A stretch of 64,000 nt of DNA from the NCBI GenBank assembly GCA_018697195.1, contig CM031857.1, forward strand, positions 62,316,069 through 62,380,068, in the 5' to 3' direction. Made by a program: the position numbers and the translations under genes. Position 1 is the first letter of the stretch. Every line of letters starts with the position of its first letter. Positions 46,441 through 57,521 of this stretch are shown one piece after another. The notes below the pieces were generated by a model that was not told the origin of the DNA, searched no databases, and worked only from the letters and a program-made list of their open reading frames with translations. The stretch comes from Certhia americana (taxonomy: Eukaryota > Chordata > Aves > Passeriformes > Certhiidae).

Positions 46441-49400
46441 ATTTTTAGAAAAAAAATTAGCAGAATCAGGCCCTTCTAGCTTAAATTGCCATCAAACCTT
46501 TGTAAACACTGTACGTGTACAGTAGTGAAGGATCAGACCTGACCTTTTTTATTCAAATCCTGACTTCATTTTATATGAAACTGACGTTTGCTCTAATACT
46601 TACATTCTTGTCTTTGTACAAAATAAAGATATTTCAAAAGCTCAGCATAACTGCAGTTTCTGCAGAAATCTGGATATATGCCAGAATTAAGTGGTATTGA
46701 ATCAGCAAAAATGTCTGAAGAATTGTGAACAAATTTGTCAAGAGATAACAGTCATAATCCTAGCTTAAATTTAGGGTCACAGCTGCTCTGTATTACCAGC
46801 AGAGTAGAAGGTGAAAGGAAGCCAAAGCACATAAGTCCCCTTGCGAAGCAATAAGTACTTGAAACCAGAATGATGTCTCACTTGCATATGTGTTTTATAT
46901 GTATGCACTTTTATTCATGTAAAGAAGTATTTTCTAATTTCACCTCACCCCTTCCTTGTCTTTTTGTTAGATACCAGTCCTCATAACTCTGCTCTCAAAA
47001 GAAACTGTTACAGGAATGTCTTCACTGGCTGGCAATGGATTTGTGATGCTCCCTGGCTGGTGTTAACTATTTTTATGAATACGGAAAAATATTGCTGTGA
47101 GATGAGGTAGATGAACTCAGTAGAACGAAGAATAGAGTAGGATAGTCAATAAAAGGCTGTACTGGCAAAGATCCCTGGTCATCTATCTGCATAATTAAAA
47201 ATAACTCATATAGTTAATTGTAGTCAGCCCATTTATCTAGAGATGCCCTCTTAGGCATACTGAGAGTCATACAAGTCTTGGACACTGCTGAACAAGGAGG
47301 GCCCTAGCTCACCATAAAGTCCTATTAAGAACAACAAATCAGATATTCCTAAAAATTTCTTCCTTTCAGTGGATCCACAAATTATTCTTGGAACATATTG
47401 GTTGTAGAGCATGGTCAGTATTTTCCACTGACTTGACTGTATTAAAGTCTACTTTCTGCTTAAACAAAATAGAGTATTATACCGTTTTACATGCCATGGT
47501 TATCATGTAAACTTGAAGTAATGAAAATCACCCCCACTACTCTAAAATATTCATAGTTAATGAAAAGTTATGTTTACTTTTGGGTGCTATTCATCTCATC
47601 ATAAGATAAATGTCAAAAATTTTGCACTGCAAATGCCTATTTTTTCCTCCTTGTAAAGAATCCAGAAAAAAAAAAATTTAGTGATGATAGTGGTGTGTAT
47701 TCCATTTGTTTGAGTATGGGAATTCAGGAATTTAAAAATACTTCATCTTCTTGGACTGGAACACTGGATTCACAGACAAGGGACGAAAAGTGAACTCTGA
47801 CTACATAGCCTAGTGATCACATCAGTCTGGGAGCTGAGAGTCCTGTTTGATATATTTTTCCTTCTTTTCCTTTTTTTTTTCAGGGATTAAGATAAAAATA
47901 ACCCTTGAAGGAAAGACCTGAAGGCATGTCACTCTTCCTCTTGACTGTATTATATTAGAGACACAAAGCATTTTAAGGTGCCATTTTTGTATCATTATTA
48001 TGAGAAAATCTTGGATTTTGAAGGTGTTTGTACTCTTCCATAAAAGTCCTTAGGTGACCATCATTGTATAAATAAGGATCTACTTTCAAAAGTTATTTCT
48101 TTAGTGCCTAAGTAAAGGATAAATCATCTGCATTCTCCTGAAATACTTCAGCAGTTTCTAAATTTTTCTGAAACCTGTTCTTCAGTTATTAAAAATAAGT
48201 GCCCTAACTGATTGCTAAAGCTGTTCCTTGTAGTAAAGAAATTAATTGATTAAATATATAGAATTGCATTTTTTATGCAGTTTTATACAAAAATCTTCCT
48301 ATTTTTATGATACTACAACTGATTCCTTTGCTATTATAGGTGAAGAATTTACTAAAGATACAAGTGCAGAGGAACAGATCAAAGTTCACATTTGGTCATG
48401 ATAGCTTTTTCTGATGGATCTCTGTATACCTAATTGGAGACTGTGAGCAACCAGGTATGTTTTGAGTAAAGATCACATATGAGTGTGAAAAAGTTGAATT
48501 GGCTCATTTTTTCTTTCTGCAATGCTGTGGTTTAAAGTTGTTTATTTGTTTGTTTGTTATACCACAATAATTGTTTCCTTACCTAACTATAAAAAGGTAG
48601 TGATTTGTAATACAATATTGGCAAAGGTAACTAGTCAAAACATAAATTGGATGGTGGGTTTTTTTTGTGTTTCTTTTTGTATTACTCTTTTAGAATAAAT
48701 CTGATTAATTGGAAACTGAAAAAGGAGTCTTAAGTACCAGTAATCATAGTAATTTTGGCAAAATAAAGAAACAATGTAAAACCCTGACTTGCTCAAGACA
48801 GTGGCTGATTTATGTTTTACTTCACTCTATTTGGAGAATAGAGGTAAAATGTTTATTTTTAATTACATTTTTCAAGGGACTCCACAGCTTGTAGCTGACA
48901 TGAATGGTCACAGCTACTGAGGGTCATTCCAATGAGGATGTCCTAGCTGGAAGTTTTTTGTGTCTATTCGTGGTTTGCACACATATGGCATTTCCTGATA
49001 ACTTTCCACGTCTCCATATTGCACTGTAAATCACGGCAGGCGTCTTGGGCAGATTTCCAGTCCTAGACATCCATTTGGAACTTCTCACATTCATCCTGAC
49101 CCCATATGAACCATGCAAACTTTGTAACTTGTTACCATTCGTTATATAATGGGAACCTGCTTGACTTACGCCATTAGCTATGTCCTTGTGTTAAAAGGGA
49201 TCTGTGTATAAAGAAGTCAAGTCACACAAAAATAGCTTTTTCCTGGGCTTCTCAGGATTAATGTATAACTTTATAGTAAATTTCATCTGCTTGTGTTGCT
49301 TCAGTTTTCAGCCTAATTGCCTTTCTATAAACTCCATCCATCCCAGATGCTAGAGCCTTTTGATGTCTTCTATGTTTCTTGCATCAACTACTGATCATTT

Positions 49401-49470
49401 GCCCAGAGACTGATGAGAGTGACCCTAGACTATTCTCACAAAGAGAAGGAAAGAAAGCGTCGTATTCCAA
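46441..49470. other. Unique AT-rich DNA
   Basis: About 3 kb without a recognisable gene or transposon. A (GTTT)n patch lies at 48538-48560. Confidence 0.45.
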
Positions 49471-50420
49471 TGTGGGGAATAGCTAGGAGTTCCTTTAATA
49501 ATGGATGGTCAGGAATGGAATTAAGACAAACGAGGTAAATGTATCTGAGAACTGTTTATTTGTAACAAAAAGACAAAATAAAAAGGAGTTACCATACTAA
49601 AGAGTGTTAGAGAAGACAGAGCAAAAGGAAATAAAAATGGGAGAGAGGGAGCGCTGTTGATATCCCGAAGCAGGGCTATGCACACTGCCTGCCTGTGCAT
49701 GGCTCCCGTGGTGACAGGCGGCCGGACACGAGGTGAGGGGGAATTGGGCAGGAGGCCCAGGAGCCTGGACAGGGTTGCAGTGAGGCTGATGGTGGTGGGC
49801 AGGCTTGGAGGCAGGCAGGGTAGGACGCAGGTGACTCAGGCAGGGATGCAGAGACCGAGCAGGCAGGGCGCTGGTCAGGGACGCGGGGAGGGAGGACAGA
49901 TGCAAGGATGAACAAGAGCCAGCGAGGGTGGGAGAGCCAAAAGGCAGGACTCCAAAAGCAAGTTGAGAAAGTCCCTAAAAAGTCAAAAGGCAAAGAACAG
50001 AACGGCCCTCAAAGAGCCCCCAAGGTTTATGATGCAGATACTTTTTATGTCCCCAGCTCCTCCCAAAGTCCATCTGCTGATAGGAGACCCTTGGCCCAGT
50101 CCAATGCCCCAGTAAATCCATGGGTGGAGACCTTTTGCTGTCTGACTGGAGAGTGTTTCTGGGGTACAGTGTTCCCCTGCTGACTGCCTGTCCTATGCAA
50201 GTCGTGAACTGGTGGCCAGACAAAATGTCCCCAGAGACAAGGTTTTGTTCCATCTTCTTCTGGCTGCCTCCTGGACACAGCAGATGTGCAACCTCTCCTC
50301 CATGTGCCTCTGACAACCATTGCTGAGTCATAACAAAAGTCATTGGCTGCTCACAGAAGGGGAGAAAGGAGGGCAACCATTGCTGTGTCACTGCACAGAG
50401 AGAAGGCTGAGAAACAGTGG
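49471..50420 (-). mobile_element. Probable ERV LTR, GC-rich
   Basis: The segment starts TGTGGGGAATAGCTAGG and is GC-richer than its flanks. Transcribed on the minus strand, it has a TATA-like CATAAAAAG (complement of 50039-50047) and an AATAAA signal (complement of 49555-49560) about 90 bp before the end. The putative U3 at the high-coordinate side contains a directly repeated motif (50314-50330 and 50374-50390). The outer boundary near 50420 is a guess and no convincing target-site duplication was found. Several ORFs on both strands cross it without recognisable domains. Confidence 0.45.
50314..50390. promoter_or_regulatory. Duplicated motif with a MARE/AP-1-like site
   Basis: CAACCATTGCTGAGTCA (50314-50330) recurs as CAACCATTGCTGTGTCA (50374-50390). 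The first holds TGCTGAGTCA, a perfect match to the NF-E2/Maf type of AP-1 site, and the second has one change in the core. Directly repeated sites of this kind are common in retroviral U3 enhancers, but activity here is inference. Confidence 0.35.
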
Positions 50421-52799
50421 CTTTTCTGCCATCAGGAGTAAAATATACTACTTATCAAAAAATACACGCTGGGTTTGTTTTGGTTTGGTTTTCTTCTTTT
50501 ATTGGAAAGAACTTAGAACAAGTTTGCATGACAAAATACGTCTATTACTTGCTTATCTCAGAAGCCAGACAGCCAAACCCAGCACTCTGTCTTAAGGTCT
50601 GTAGGATTTCCTGTGATCTTCATCTTCCTGAGCAATTACTTTTGACATTCAAAATATTCAAGGGAAGTAAATAAACAAATTAGCTCTCTACTGTCTCTCA
50701 TATATACAATTATTGAAATTTGTAAATAAGCAGAATAACCAGGATGAATTCTCTGTCTCAAAATTTCTGTTTTCAGCCTGGTCTTCTGAAGAAAGAGGAC
50801 TTGTGAATTATCTTTTTTGTCTGTCTAAATCCACCTATCCGTATAACTTTTCAGCTGAGTTATGCTACACATGAGAGAAATGTTAGGGTATCAAAACCAA
50901 GTTTCATAAAAATCATAAGAATAATCCAGATTTTAGTGTCTCCTTGAACATCTGGTGGAACTGGACAGACAGCATACGAATACTGAAACAACACCAGTAT
51001 ATATGTAGACTAGACTGTAGACAGTCCAGAGCTCAGTCTGGGTACATGAGTAAACCCACAAATTATACAGGTGATATCATGAATGAAAATTAATTGGAAA
51101 AAATGACACAGATTTTTGAAGAGATTTCATATGAGTGGCTAATTCTGCCACTCATAGGAAATGTCTGTTTCTTATAAATGCTTATATAGTTTCTTCAAAG
51201 TTTTACTTGATTTCTTGCTTAAACTAGAGAAAATGAGAAAGCTCTTTGTGGCTTCTGTTCCCATACTTCCCAGACTCTGAATACAAACTGATGAAGAACA
51301 ACTGTGATTTGTGCCAAAGGCAAAGGGTTTCAGGCTCTGTCTAAACATTCTTTTTCATGCTTGTATAATCTATTACAGTGTCCTGCTTTGCAGACTTGCA
51401 TATAGTATATATTAGGGCACCTGCTATTGGAACATCCAAGTGGATTTTCTCTGTATGAAAATCGTACAAAGTGTGTTTTCTTTGTAAGGAAAAAGCAGCT
51501 GGCATGTGCTTTATTTAGAGTTACCTTGCACAGGCATTGAATTAGTATGGAGCAAAAGCAGTTCTGGAACTTGAAAACTGCAGTCTTAAGTATATATCTA
51601 AATATAGAAATGAAATAAATATACAAATTAAATATTTGCCTATTTTATAGTAAGGAGGGTAAAAAACAAAATATGGCATTTACTAATAGAATATTTTGTA
51701 AAGACCTGTATTTCATGTCTTTCATTACCTAAGCTGAGTTATCTTACTAAAGGTTAATTGCATTGAACAAAACTATGGAAGGGATCAGAGAAGCAGTGAC
51801 AGGTATAGGAAACCTGGCTTTGCAGTCAGTAAAAGAGTATAATGGCTCAGCTACTTCTTTGACTACTAAAGGCCAATTATTAAATCATCTTCCTGGGTGG
51901 AAAGCTCACCAAAATGAGTCAGCAAAATAAATTCCCCAGAAAACCATGCAAACTAAAAGGAGTTATTTTCTAAAGGACAAAGAACTTCCTAAAGAATTCA
52001 GTTAGAAGAGGGAAAAGTCACTCATTGTATGCAAGTAACCTGTTGGTCAATGCATTTCTATGAAATCCTCTCCTGACAATTGAAATCTGTCCTTTCTTCC
52101 TATGACACTGTTCGTTTTTTCTGGCTGTGTCTCTCTGTCCTTTATGTTCATGTGTACACAAGCCACTAGAGAAGTTCAAGTTGGAGCAGCCAATGATTCG
52201 AGTAAGGGGTGTGAGTGACCTTATCCAGAGAGACAGGCCATGGGTCTGATACCCATGGGCTCAGATTCAAGGAAGTGGAGACCAGGCTCTGGGCCAAGCT
52301 ACTGTAAAGAAACACATTGTGCTTGTGCATATTCTACAAGTAGATTTAGACCAAATCAGCTGGAAAGGTGGAACAGAGTGGGTGTGCTGTTCATGTTTAT
52401 GCCACTGCTGGTTTTATCTGTGTGACCAGCTGTATTTGTTTGTGAATCAGGAATATGTGCATAGACTCATTACTGGCTGAACCTGGGGACATGAAGCCAA
52501 AGCAACCTCCTATCCATCTGGCAGGAACAAGAGGACATCTGAAAGAAGTGATGTTATATGTGCCAGGGAGCAGCAGAAATGAGTTACTCTGCAAGGCAAT
52601 GCAAGTGAGAAGCTGAGGGTGACAGCAAAACAGGCAGAACATTGACAAAACTAGCAACGGAGCAATAAGAACAGGTCTAGTGCTGGAAGCTAGGTTCAGC
52701 CAACAGTCTGGTGGCAACCATGCAAGGCTGTACATGGCTGCTCACAGCTTGGGCAGGTGCACTCTTTGCCAGGTAACAAAGTGTCTGGTTGGCTAGGCC
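50421..52799. other. Mostly unique DNA, GC-richer after 52.1 kb
   Basis: No gene is recognised. From about 52110 to 52790 the sequence is less AT-rich and could be an unclassified repeat, but no family was recognised. Confidence 0.4.
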
Positions 52800-53515
52800 C
52801 AAAATGTGGGGTGATACACACAGAAGGAGGTCAGTCACTACTGGGGTTCCCTTAGGCTAAATGTTGGTGCCAGTTCTCTTTAATATCTTTATCAGTGCTC
52901 TGGACAAGAGGATGGAATATACATACTCTCAGACAGTTCACACCAGATTGTGTGGGAATGTTGGTCTGCTGGAGGGTAGGAAGGGTCTGAAGAGATGGAT
53001 CTGGACGGGCTGAATCAGTGGACTGAGTCCAGTTGTATGAGGTTCAACAAGGCCAAGGGCTGAGTTCTGCCCTTGAGTCCCAGCAACTTCAAGCAATGCT
53101 ATGGACTTGAGGAAGAGCAGCTGGAAAACTGCCTGGCAGGAAAGGACTTGTGGGTGTCAGCAGCTGGCTGAACATGAGCCAGTGTCTGCCCAGGTGGTCA
53201 AGGGGAACAATGACATCCTGGCCTGTATCAGCAATAGTGTGGCCACCAGCACCAGGGCAGTGACCATCCCTCTGTACTCAGCGCTGCTGAGGCTGCACCT
53301 CAAGTCCCATGCTCAGGTTTGGGCCCCTCACTACAAAAAGACATTGAGGTGCCGGAGCTTGTCCAAAGAAGGGCAACAAAACTACTGAAGGGTCTGGAGG
53401 ACAGGTTTCATGAGAGCTGAGGGAACTGGGGCTGTTTAATCTGGAGAAAAGGAGGCTCAGGGGGAGTCTTATTGCTCTTTACAACTGCCTGAAAGGAGAT
53501 TGCAGTGAGGTTATA
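52800..53515 (+). pseudogene. CR1 LINE fragment, RT C-terminal half
   Basis: Sense CR1 text from the RT core onwards: TTTAATATCTTTATCAGTGC near 52880 (family FNIFIND), TATGAGGTTCAACAAGGCCA near 53036 and the ATSTRAVTIPLYSALLRLHL block (53242-53301, family ...SREVILPLYSALVRPHL). GGCTGTTTAATCTGGAGAAA near 53432 and GGGAGTCTTATTGCTCTTTA near 53462 follow. Frames change repeatedly. Both ends are truncated and the 3' tail is absent. Confidence 0.92.
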
Positions 53516-54056
53516 AAGATATCCAGATCTCTTTAATGCATTTGATGAAGTTCCATTTTAATAATTAAGTACTAAATATAACTTTTCACCACCTTATTCC
53601 CCTGCTGAATATTCTTAGTAATTTTCAACTAACATCTGTTAAATTATCCCCAAAGTGCTCTGTTTGTATCAACAGAAGCTGTTGTCCTGACAAAAAACAT
53701 CTTTTCTCCCATCAAGGACAAGGAAACATGATAAATATAAGACACAAGTAAAGATTTCAGAACCAACTGATTTTTCCTTACCTATAGTGCATGAAAAAAG
53801 ACACACACAAGTAAAATATGCATACAAATTATATTTATTCCATACCTTTCTCTGTCCTAAGACAGTATCCAATTTCAGATGACAATCTACATAGCAGTCA
53901 GTACGTAATTCATTGCCCAGTTAAGTATTACATAATTATGAAAATGAGATCTCCAAATTTCTGAAAGAAAGAAGTCTCAGAAAGAATCAGTGCATCTAAA
54001 ACACTACCAGTTTCTGTTGGCCATACCTACTGCTATATTGCATTTCTGATTTTTTC
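53516..54056. other. Unique AT-rich spacer
   Basis: No gene is recognised between two oppositely oriented CR1 copies. Confidence 0.45.
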
Positions 54057-55025
54057 TCACAGAATCAGAGAATAGCATCATTTTGGAAGAGACCACAGTG
54101 GATCATCTGGTCCAACAGAGACTCCACAACCTCTCTGAGCAGTTTGTTCCAATGCTTTGTCATCTGAACAGTAAAGTTCCTCTTCATGTTCAGGTGGAAC
54201 TTCCTGTGCATCACTTTCTGCCCATTGCCTCTTGTCCTATTGCTAGGCACCACTGAGAGGAGCCTGTCTCCATCCTCTGGACACCCTCCTTTCAGATACT
54301 GATAGACATTGATGAGGTTCCCTCTCAGTCCTCTCTCCTGAAGGCTGAACAGGCCCAGTTTCCTCAGCCTTTCCTCATAGGAGAGATACTCCTGTCCCCT
54401 AATCATCCTTGTTGCCCTCCACTGCACCTACTCCAGGAGCTCCATGTCTGTCCTGTACTGAGGAACCCAGAACAGCACTCCAGACGTGGTCTCACCAAGG
54501 CTAAGTAGAGGCACAATCATCTCACTTGACCTGCTGACAATGTTCTTCCTAATGCATTCCACGATCCTGTTGGTCTTCTTGGCTACAAAGACACACTGCT
54601 GGCTCATGGTCAGCTTGCAGCATACCAGTATCCCTATGTTCTTCTCCAAAGAGCTGCTTTCCAGCAGATCAGCCTGTATTAGTGGGTTATTCTTCTCCAG
54701 GTACAGGATGCTGCATTTGACTGTGTTGAATTTCTGGCAGTTCTCTGGCCATCTCTCCAACCTGTTGTAGTCCTTTTGAAGGGCTGCACACACCTTTGGG
54801 GTATTGGTTGCTCTTCCCAGCTATGTGTCATCAGTGAACTTGCCGACCCACTCTGCCCCTTCATCCAAGTTATTGATGGGTAAGTTAAACAATACTGTGC
54901 TCAATATCAATCCTTGGGAAACACCACTAGGGACAGGCCTCCAACTGTATCCTGTGCCACTGATTAGGATGCTCTGGGGTCTGCTGTTCAGACTCTTCAA
55001 TCCACCTTACTCTCCACTCATCATC
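54057..55025 (-). pseudogene. CR1 LINE, RT C-terminal half and 3' end
   Basis: The best preserved CR1 in the window. The minus-strand frame from 54793 to 54065 (about 243 codons) is open except for one in-frame TAG at 54430-54428. It reads through the RT C-terminal region in family order: NRLERW, SILYLEKNNP, LESSSLEKNIG, VAKKTNRIVE, the DMELLE block, then [34 protein letters not shown] and [13 protein letters not shown]. The RT catalytic box is not included. The 3' tail (ACAGAATCAGAGAATAG) shows decayed octamers. Confidence 0.95.
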
Positions 55026-57174
55026 TCCACACTTCTTAAGTTTGACTATGAGGATACTGAGAGAGCAGAACTAATTTCTGAAAAGCTGATTTCCATATTC
55101 AATTAAACTCGTGGTTGTTGACATGCTGGTTTAAGTTGTATTAGATATTGCAGTCTAGTGAACATCTTCCTTTACTGCTCTAAACCACCCTAAAAGTCAG
55201 AGGAAGATGTTAAAATGACAGGGTTCAAAATGTCAAATATATTGTTATTAGCAAGAAACAGTTGCCATGGGCCTCCTTTAAAAAATGGAAATAAGTGTTG
55301 TAGGAGATGAGTCAAAACTGTTTCAGCACAAATATCCCACTGAAAATGTCAGTCATTCTTTCCTGGTTGTAAGAAAAATAGAGACATTGAGCAAATTAAA
55401 ATATTAGAAACAAGATACCTAAAGTAAATATTGTTATCAAGTTAGCAGTCGCTTTTACATTACATTTTCACTCTTCATCCCTTTCAAATAGAGATTTCTA
55501 TTTATATTTATTTATGTTACCAATATTAAGTACAAATACAGACCTATTATAATTACAAATGAGTACCTTTGCAAATTAAAAATAAGGCCTACTTGCAGTT
55601 GAGGACACTGCTGAATAATCATTGGAACTCCTTGAGATACAGCTAACCACAACAAGAAAAAAATTAAGAACTGGTCTGTCTATTATTGAAAAAGGATGAG
55701 AAGATAATCCAATGCTCTACGTTATATTTCTTATTTGCAAAACAGTTGAGTTTTTATTTAGTGTCACCTGAAAATCATGCATTATGTATTTGTGATAAAA
55801 TGAGTTGTACATCAGTGAAATACTCTGGGGATAGTAGTAGTTTTTTTATGGAAACACTCACCTGAAAATTGTATGTCATTCCTCATAAGCAATAGTGTGG
55901 TTTTATGTTCAAGGCAGGAATTTCAAAACAACATCTGAAGGTGCCTGAAATGAATGTCATAGTGGAATTTAAATTATTTACCAACTTTAAATCATATGTA
56001 TGAAAAAGAAAAGTAAATAACTTACAAATCAATAACAAAGCAAGTGATAAATTTGGTGCAGAGTACAAGACTCATCAAACTCAAACTTATAAATGAGTAT
56101 CTTGAGCTATAAATATTAAACTCAAATAACCAGAACTAATAATATCAGTAAAAATATTATGACTGACAGTGTGATCAGAAACACTGCAGATCTCATTAGA
56201 AATAATAATTTGCCTGTGCCGTATGTGTTACAAGTCTGTTGCACCTTCCAAATATGAATCTTCCATTTGAAACAGCATCCTTCAAAGCTATTTTGTGCTA
56301 CTCAGATAATGTCAATATCACATATAACTATATTCAAAGTTGAATTTTCTGGCATTTATTTTGCTCTTTGCATCTATTCACATTTCATAAACAGAAAAGC
56401 ATACAATTTTAACAACTTGTCCCAGAGGCAAGAGCATAAAGGTCATAAGAAAAACAAAGCATGTTATCCTAAATGAAAATGAAGACAGGGAATTAAGAAG
56501 TTCTAACATCTTACAGCTTAAGCTACAACAGAGCAAGGCAGAAGGAGAACAAGATGTTCACCTGTGGGTTTAAGAAGGGAAAAATCACTTTCTTTCATAA
56601 GGGATTATTTATTTCAGTCTCACAGCTTTTGTGATGCATTGAATGCTTGACATTGTTATAGAAAATCAATGAAATTCAATCTGAGAAAGTTGTGTTGCAT
56701 GCATTCAAACCTGATGGTTGCATAAATCAGTATTTCTGTTTAAGAAAAAATCCTTGGGTCAAAAGAAAACCACATTCATTTGTATACCTTTTTACTTCTC
56801 TTTTAATGACAAGTGTGATTGATATTTTATTTTTCTTCAGATGGACTTCAATTACCAGTTGGCATTCAACTGCCCTGTTAAGCCAAGCAATGAATGATAT
56901 CGCTTTATAAAAATCTGATTAGGAAACCTGCCTTCAAAGCATTTTCACTTATTGAGTTTTTTCACAAAGGGACACTGAGGTGAAAGATATTTATGGTGAT
57001 AGAAAAAGCAACATAACCTTTTTTTCATTTAGAGTAACTAAAGAACTTACATAGCACAATTGCAGTATTTCTATTTGCTCTAAAAAATTACAGTAGGATA
57101 AAATTATACAATTTTCAAATATTACAAATATTAATTAAAATAATTCTTAAACCAGTGTATTTGATTTGTTAGAA
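55026..57174. other. Unique AT-rich DNA
   Basis: More than 2 kb without a recognisable gene or transposon. Confidence 0.45.
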
Positions 57175-57237
57175 GGCATCAGTTAGGCACAGTTTTTTTA
57201 GGCATCAGTTAGGCACATTTGTTAGGCATCAGTTGCA
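57175..57237 (+). repeat. 24-26 bp tandem repeat
   Basis: GGCATCAGTTAGGCACA occurs at 57175 and 57201. A partial third copy (GGCATCAGTT) follows at 57225. Units are separated by T-rich bases. Confidence 0.9.
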
Positions 57238-57433
57238 ATACAAGTAATGTTAAAAAAAGGAGTAAGAGATGAAGAAAACTAGCCTAATTTCAATACAGTA
57301 TATATAGGAATTGGGCCAGGAAGTGAAAGTCATATATGACACTCACAAAAGTAATATAATGATATGTATAAACCACTTATTTAAGGGAACATATTCTGAA
57401 TAACTAAGAAAAAGTATATAGGATTTTTTTAGA

Positions 57434-57453
57434 TTAGATAAGACTTCAGATTG

Positions 57454-57506
<53 letters not shown>

Positions 57507-57521
57507 TAATACATCAGATTG
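57434..57521 (+). repeat. (TA)n tract between 20-bp direct repeats
   Basis: (TA)24 at 57456-57503 is bracketed by TTAGATAAGACTTCAGATTG (57434-57453) and TTAGATAATACATCAGATTG (57502-57521), which differ at two positions. Confidence 0.93.

Noticed and set aside
49465..50106. TTCCAA / GTCCAA as duplications bracketing an LTR at 49471-50098
   Set aside because: There is one mismatch and a one-base offset from the CA end. That boundary would also leave almost no U3 upstream of the TATA-like site.
51330..51626. 98-codon minus-strand ORF with a Cys-rich C-terminus
   Set aside because: The cysteine spacing suggests a zinc-binding or secreted peptide, but there is no signal peptide at the start, no recognisable motif, and the flanks are AT-rich desert.
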